This document shows positions 60,533 to 64,000 of a stretch of DNA of 64,000 nt, piece after piece. The stretch covers positions 496,001-560,000 of the forward strand of contig NZ_FOIS01000002.1 in the NCBI RefSeq assembly GCF_900110455.1, read 5' to 3'. How positions within the stretch are numbered: position 1 is the first letter of the stretch; each line of letters opens with the position of its first letter. The DNA is from Natrinema salifodinae. GTDB lineage: Archaea > Halobacteriota > Halobacteria > Halobacteriales > Natrialbaceae. A program made the position numbers and the translations under genes. The notes under the pieces are model-generated. The model was not told the origin of the DNA. It searched no databases and saw only the letters and a program-made list of their open reading frames with translations.

Positions 60533-61714
60533 TTACCGGTCCCGATCGACTGTCTCGCCTGGTAGCGTCGTCGCGCCGGTATCGAGTTTCAGGCCGGGCG
60601 TGAGGCTCGCGTTGATCCCGGTCTTGACGCCGTCACCGGCGACGACGCCGAACTTCCGTCGCCCGGTCGAGACCCGCTCGCCCTTGACGGTGAATCGAAT
60701 GTCGTCCTCGTCGTGTCGGAGGTTCGCGACGTTCGTTCCAGCCCCAAAATTCACGTCCCGACCGAGCACGCTGTCGCCGACGTACGAGAGGTGGCTGACC
60801 GACGCCCCGCGCGAGAGCACGCTGTTTTTGACCTCGGCCGCGTGGCCGACCTTCGCGTCTGGGCCGACCAGCGTCGTCCCGCGGACGTAGGCGTTCGGTC
60901 CGACGGTCGCACCCTCGCGGATCAGCGCCGGTCCCTCGATCACGACGCCTGGTTTCACCGTCGCGCCCGCCTCGACGACCACGTTGCCCTGGATCGTCGC
61001 ACCGTCACTGACGTCACCGTCGATGCGGCGCTCGAGCTCGCCGAGCATCCACTCGTTGGCCTCGAGCAGTTCCCAGGGGCGGCCGACGTCCAGCCAGCGC
61101 TCGAGCGTGACGGGAGTGACGTCGTACGCGTCGATCACTTGCGAGACGACGTCGGTGATCTCGCGCTCGCCGCGCTCGCTCTCGGAGACCTCGAGCCACT
61201 CGCGGGCCTTGGCGGGAAACGCGTAGGCGCCGGCGTTGGCGAGGTTCGTCGGCGGATCCGCAGGCTTCTCGACGATTTTCGTCACCCGGCCGGCCGCGGT
61301 GCTGAGCACGCCGTAATTGCTCGGCTCGTCGACCTCGATCGCACAGACAGCCGGACACGTGTCGAACAGGTCGGCGATCGCGGCCGGATCGTAGAGGTTG
61401 TCGCCGTTCAGGACGGCGAACGGGCCCTCGAGGTGATCGCGCGCGGCGTTGACCGCGTCGGCCGTGCCCGCCTGGTCCTCCTGAACGGCGTAAGAAACGG
61501 GGACATCGCGGTACTCGTCGCCGAAGTAGTTCCGGATCATCTCGCCCTCGTAGCCGATCACGAGCACGATCTCGTCGGCCCCGGCGTCGATCGCCGCGTC
61601 GACGGTGTGAGCCGCGAGCGGTCGGTCGGCGACCGGCAGCATCGGCTTCGGAATCGATTCCGACAGCGGTCGCATCCGTGTTCCCTGACCCGCCGCGAGA
61701 ACGACTGCTTTCAT
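60533..61714 (-). CDS. GlmU-like sugar-1-phosphate nucleotidylyltransferase/acetyltransferase
   Basis: A 393-residue two-domain protein. N-terminal nucleotidyltransferase: MKAVVLAAGQGTRMRPLSES and KPMLPVADRPL; VLNGDNLYDP binds metal. The C-terminal half (from about residue 240) is a left-handed beta-helix of hexapeptide repeats (ATIQGNVVVEAGATVKPGV and following). Together these make UDP-sugar precursors, as in archaeal GlmU/RmlA-type enzymes. ATG 61714 is preferred over ATG 61729. It probably feeds surface glycosylation. Confidence 0.88.
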   Translation of the reverse strand: MKAVVLAAGQGTRMRPLSESIPKPMLPVADRPLAAHTVDAAIDAGADEIVLVIGYEGEMIRNYFGDEYRDVPVSYAVQEDQAGTADAVNAARDHLEGPFAVLNGDNLYDPAAIADLFDTCPAVCAIEVDEPSNYGVLSTAAGRVTKIVEKPADPPTNLANAGAYAFPAKAREWLEVSESERGEREITDVVSQVIDAYDVTPVTLERWLDVGRPWELLEANEWMLGELERRIDGDVSDGATIQGNVVVEAGATVKPGVVIEGPALIREGATVGPNAYVRGTTLVGPDAKVGHAAEVKNSVLSRGASVSHLSYVGDSVLGRDVNFGAGTNVANLRHDEDDIRFTVKGERVSTGRRKFGVVAGDGVKTGINASLTPGLKLDTGATTLPGETVDRDR

Positions 61715-61818
61715 ATCCGCCTCTTCCATGAATAATCGGATAAGGGATTCGCTCGCCGTCGCGCTCCGAAGCCGCGACGCGGGCCCCGATCGATGGCCCT
61801 CGGATCGTTTCGGCGAAC

Positions 61819-63360
61819 TCAGTCCTCGGAGGTCTTGATGTCGGCTGACAGCCCCTGTGCCATCTCGATGTCTTTCGAGTTGTTCATCGTCCAGGCGGTG
61901 CGCTCGGTGACGGCCTCGATGGCTTCGCGCGCGCTGGGGTAGCCGTTGCCGGACTTCTTGACGCCGCCGAACGGCAGCTGGACCTCCGCGCCGATACACG
62001 GCAGGTTCGCGTACGCCAGGCCGAGGTCGGCGCGGTCGCGGAAGTAGTTGAGCTGGCGGTAGTCCTCCGAGATGATCGCGCCCGCCAGGCCGTAGGGAGT
62101 GTCGTTGTGGATCTCGACGGCGTCCTCGATGTCCCCGGAGTACTCGATGAGGGCGACGTGGGGGCCGAAACACTCCTCGTTGAGACAGCGCAGATCGGAC
62201 TCGTAGTCGATCTCGTAGACGAACGGGCCGACCCAGTGGCCGTTCGCGTGACCCTCGGGAATCTCCTCGTCTTCGAGTTCGAACCGGTCGACCAGAACGT
62301 TCGCGCCCTCCTCGCGGGCGAGTTCGTTGTGCTGGCGGATCTTCTCGACGTGGTCGGCCTCGATGGCTGGACCCATGAAGGTGTCCTCGTCGAGCGGGTC
62401 GCCGACCGCGACGTCTTCCGCGATGTCGACGAATCGTTCCGTGAACTCGTCGTAGACGTCCTCGTGGACGATCAGGCGCTCGCTCGAAACGCAGCGCTGG
62501 CCGGTCGTCTTGAAGCTCGACATGACGGCCGAGTGGACGGCGACGTCCATGTCCGCCGCCTCGGTGACGACGATCCCGTTCTTGCCGCCCATCTCGCAGG
62601 CCGCGAGCTTCCCGGTCTCGCCGCCGACCTTGCCGGCGATTTCGTGGCCGACCTCCGCCGAGCCGGTGAACAGCACGGTATCGACGCGCTCGTCGTCGGT
62701 GATGGCCGCGCCGGCGTCGCCAAAGCCCTGAACCATATTGAACACGCCCTCCGGAATCCCGGCGTCCTCGAACATCTCGGCGATGACCTGGCCACACCAG
62801 GGCGTCTGCTCGGCGGGCTTCCAGACGACCGTGTTGCCCTCGACTAAGGCGATAGCCATGTGCCAGAAGGGGATCGCGACCGGGAAGTTCCACGGCGTGA
62901 TACAGCCGACGACGCCCCGCGGTTTGCGTCGCATGTACGAATCCTTACCTGCAACCTCCGAGGGAACGACGTCGCCGTGGGGGTGGCGTGCGTTGCCAGC
63001 GGCCCACTCGACCATGTGCCAGGCCTCGGTGACGTCGGCCTTGCCCTCCGAGATCTCCTTGCCGCACTCCTTGGTGACGATCTCCCCGAGTTCCTCGTGG
63101 CGGTCTCGGAGTTCGTGGTAGATGTCCCAGAGGTACTCCGCGCGGTCGATGTAGGACAAGGAGCGCCACTCCTCCTGAGCGTCTTCGGCGGCCGCGAGGG
63201 CCGCATCGACGTCCGCCTCGGTTCCGCGTTGGAACGTCGCCAGCGTCTCCCCGGTGGCGGGGTTCTCGCTCTCGAAGGTATCGCCGCCGTCGCCGCCTCC
63301 GTCGGTCCACTCGCCGCCGATGTAGTGGCCGTGTACTTGTTCGGTGACTTGCTGGCTCAT
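61819..63360 (-). CDS. Aldehyde dehydrogenase (NAD(P)-dependent)
   Basis: A 513-residue enzyme. The catalytic Cys is in TTGQRCVSSERL, the general-base Glu in ACEMGGKN, and the Asn in TPWNFPVAIP; VLFTGSAEVG binds the cofactor. It is of the P6C/AMADH-like or semialdehyde-dehydrogenase branch by overall look. No signal peptide. It oxidises an aldehyde to a carboxylic acid. The upstream gene is the acyltransferase; no operon is suggested. Confidence 0.92.
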   Translation of the reverse strand: MSQQVTEQVHGHYIGGEWTDGGGDGGDTFESENPATGETLATFQRGTEADVDAALAAAEDAQEEWRSLSYIDRAEYLWDIYHELRDRHEELGEIVTKECGKEISEGKADVTEAWHMVEWAAGNARHPHGDVVPSEVAGKDSYMRRKPRGVVGCITPWNFPVAIPFWHMAIALVEGNTVVWKPAEQTPWCGQVIAEMFEDAGIPEGVFNMVQGFGDAGAAITDDERVDTVLFTGSAEVGHEIAGKVGGETGKLAACEMGGKNGIVVTEAADMDVAVHSAVMSSFKTTGQRCVSSERLIVHEDVYDEFTERFVDIAEDVAVGDPLDEDTFMGPAIEADHVEKIRQHNELAREEGANVLVDRFELEDEEIPEGHANGHWVGPFVYEIDYESDLRCLNEECFGPHVALIEYSGDIEDAVEIHNDTPYGLAGAIISEDYRQLNYFRDRADLGLAYANLPCIGAEVQLPFGGVKKSGNGYPSAREAIEAVTERTAWTMNNSKDIEMAQGLSADIKTSED

Positions 63361-63436
63361 ACTAGAACGGACGGCGAGCGCGGTGAAAGTCTTGGTGGTG
63401 GTTCACACGTACCGAATCTTCGCGCGTACGGAGTCG

Positions 63437-64000
63437 TCAGTCCGGCGGGTGCATTCCGGTCCCGCTTCGACCGGTGTTCCGACGCCGACGGAGCCGTGGC
63501 AGGTGAGAGCCGCCGATTTCGATGAGTCCCAGCCGATGCGCCGCGAGATAGACGAGGAGGGCCCCGAAGAACGTCGCGGGGGTCAACCCGAGGTGCCAGA
63601 GAATCGCGGACCAGGTGCCGTTTCCGAGCAGCGCTTCGCCCGTCCGCTCGAGGACGTACAAGACCGGTGGGTGTGCGACGTAAATTCCGACGGCGTATTT
63701 CCCCCACGACGGTAACGGGGTGGCTTTGCCAAGGTTCGGTCGCGAGAGGAGAAAGAGGAACAGCGAGACGGTAACCAGCGCGGTCGCGATCGTGTAACTC
63801 GCCGTGTAGACGCCCTGTACAATCGTCTCTCCCGAGAAGACGTATCCCAGCACGTATCGCTCGACGAGATGGAGCGCTCCAAAGCCGACGGTCGCACCGA
63901 GATAAAGCGTGCTTCGCTCGCTACTCGGCTGCCAGTCGGACGAGTAGATGACGTAGCCGAGGCTGGTGTAGAAGAACCCGAAGAACAGCGCGTCTCTGAT
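63437..64000 (-). CDS. Acyltransferase 3 (OafA/YrhL-type) membrane protein, C-terminal part (partial)
   Basis: The frame is open from the window edge to the TGA-side end at 63437; 187 residues are visible, so the start lies outside the window. At least five hydrophobic segments appear, for example FFYTSLGYVIYSS, ATALVTVSLFLFLLS and GKYAVGIYVAHPPVLYVLE, the last being typical of the C-terminal half of acyltransferase 3 proteins that O-acetylate sugars. The tail is basic and Arg-rich. It may modify surface glycans with the neighbouring sugar nucleotidyltransferase. Confidence 0.75.
   Translation of the reverse strand: MRDALFFGFFYTSLGYVIYSSDWQPSSERSTLYLGATVGFGALHLVERYVLGYVFSGETIVQGVYTASYTIATALVTVSLFLFLLSRPNLGKATPLPSWGKYAVGIYVAHPPVLYVLERTGEALLGNGTWSAILWHLGLTPATFFGALLVYLAAHRLGLIEIGGSHLPRLRRRRNTGRSGTGMHPPD

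Noticed and set aside
60023-60565. Open frames in the spacer after the nitrilase gene
   Set aside because: The translations are Arg/Pro/Ser-rich with no start signal or domain on either strand, and the plus-strand frame begins inside the nitrilase gene.
61739-62893. Upstream part of a 786-codon minus-strand frame that includes the GlmU-like gene
   Set aside because: It is antisense-frame overlap with the aldehyde dehydrogenase gene; the real GlmU-like start is at the MKAVVLAAG site.
1-64000. CRISPR arrays, insertion sequences, rRNA or tRNA genes
   Set aside because: No regularly spaced repeats, transposase or integrase motifs, or conserved RNA cores were found on reading both strands, although short or divergent cases could be missed by eye.

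Overview
The window is chromosomal DNA of a halophilic archaeon (class Halobacteria, most like the Natrialbales). The evidence is very high GC with strong third-position GC, acidic proteins, several leaderless promoters (a TATA-like box about 25 bases before an ATG), Tat and lipobox signal peptides, and families largely confined to haloarchaea (DICT plus a DUF7344-type regulator, DUF7123-type protein, small CPxCG protein, AbrB-PhoU regulator). No rRNA, tRNA, CRISPR array, transposase or integrase gene was seen. About 64 protein genes are supported. The first (PQQ beta-propeller) and the last (acyltransferase 3) run off the window.

Layout. 1-6.1 kb: PQQ-repeat protein, two tandem TlpA-type thioredoxin-fold proteins, a methyltransferase, small proteins, a candidate structured RNA with its own promoter (about 3.70-3.83 kb), a lone PD-(D/E)XK nuclease-like protein and a LysE exporter. 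6.3-12.9 kb: HD hydrolase, methylmalonyl-CoA mutase B12 subunit with MeaB, alpha/beta hydrolase, SCP2-type thiolase with DUF35 partner, M42 peptidase. 12.9-26.6 kb: zinc alcohol dehydrogenase, XRE regulator, SLC13 transporter, M24 peptidase, two lipoproteins, aroA, thiolase, phosphodiesterase, DICT/DUF7344 pair, aroC. 26.6-29.5 kb: a visibly lower-GC island with a copper-amine-oxidase-like Tat protein and a decayed gene fragment. 29.5-39.3 kb: PHP hydrolase, then a 2-oxoacid oxidation locus: E1alpha-E1beta-AcoX-VOC on plus, an E2 fused to OsmC on minus, and divergently PorA-PorB. 39.7-49.2 kb: regulators, LolA-like lipoprotein, NosL, DMT transporter, BKACE with a Cys-rich small protein, VOC dioxygenase, PanE-like reductase, iron alcohol dehydrogenase. 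49.3-64 kb: MEDS-PAS-GAF histidine kinase, queD-queE-queC, a regulator, CinA-type protein, an AcoX/NAD-kinase-like paralogue, PhoU regulator, small proteins, nitrilase, GlmU-like enzyme, aldehyde dehydrogenase and an acyltransferase.

Functionally, much of the window deals with acyl-CoA and 2-oxoacid metabolism: two thiolases, the B12/MeaB pair, BKACE, the dehydrogenase complex, Por and aldehyde/alcohol dehydrogenases. There are also shikimate genes and queDEC, which in archaea supplies preQ0 for archaeosine tRNA modification. The points most worth following up are the three-way-junction RNA candidate with an inverted repeat next to its TATA box, the E2-OsmC fusion with duplicated subunit-binding domains, and the amine-oxidase-like protein whose copper site looks degenerate. 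All calls come from reading the sequence; no database search was run.
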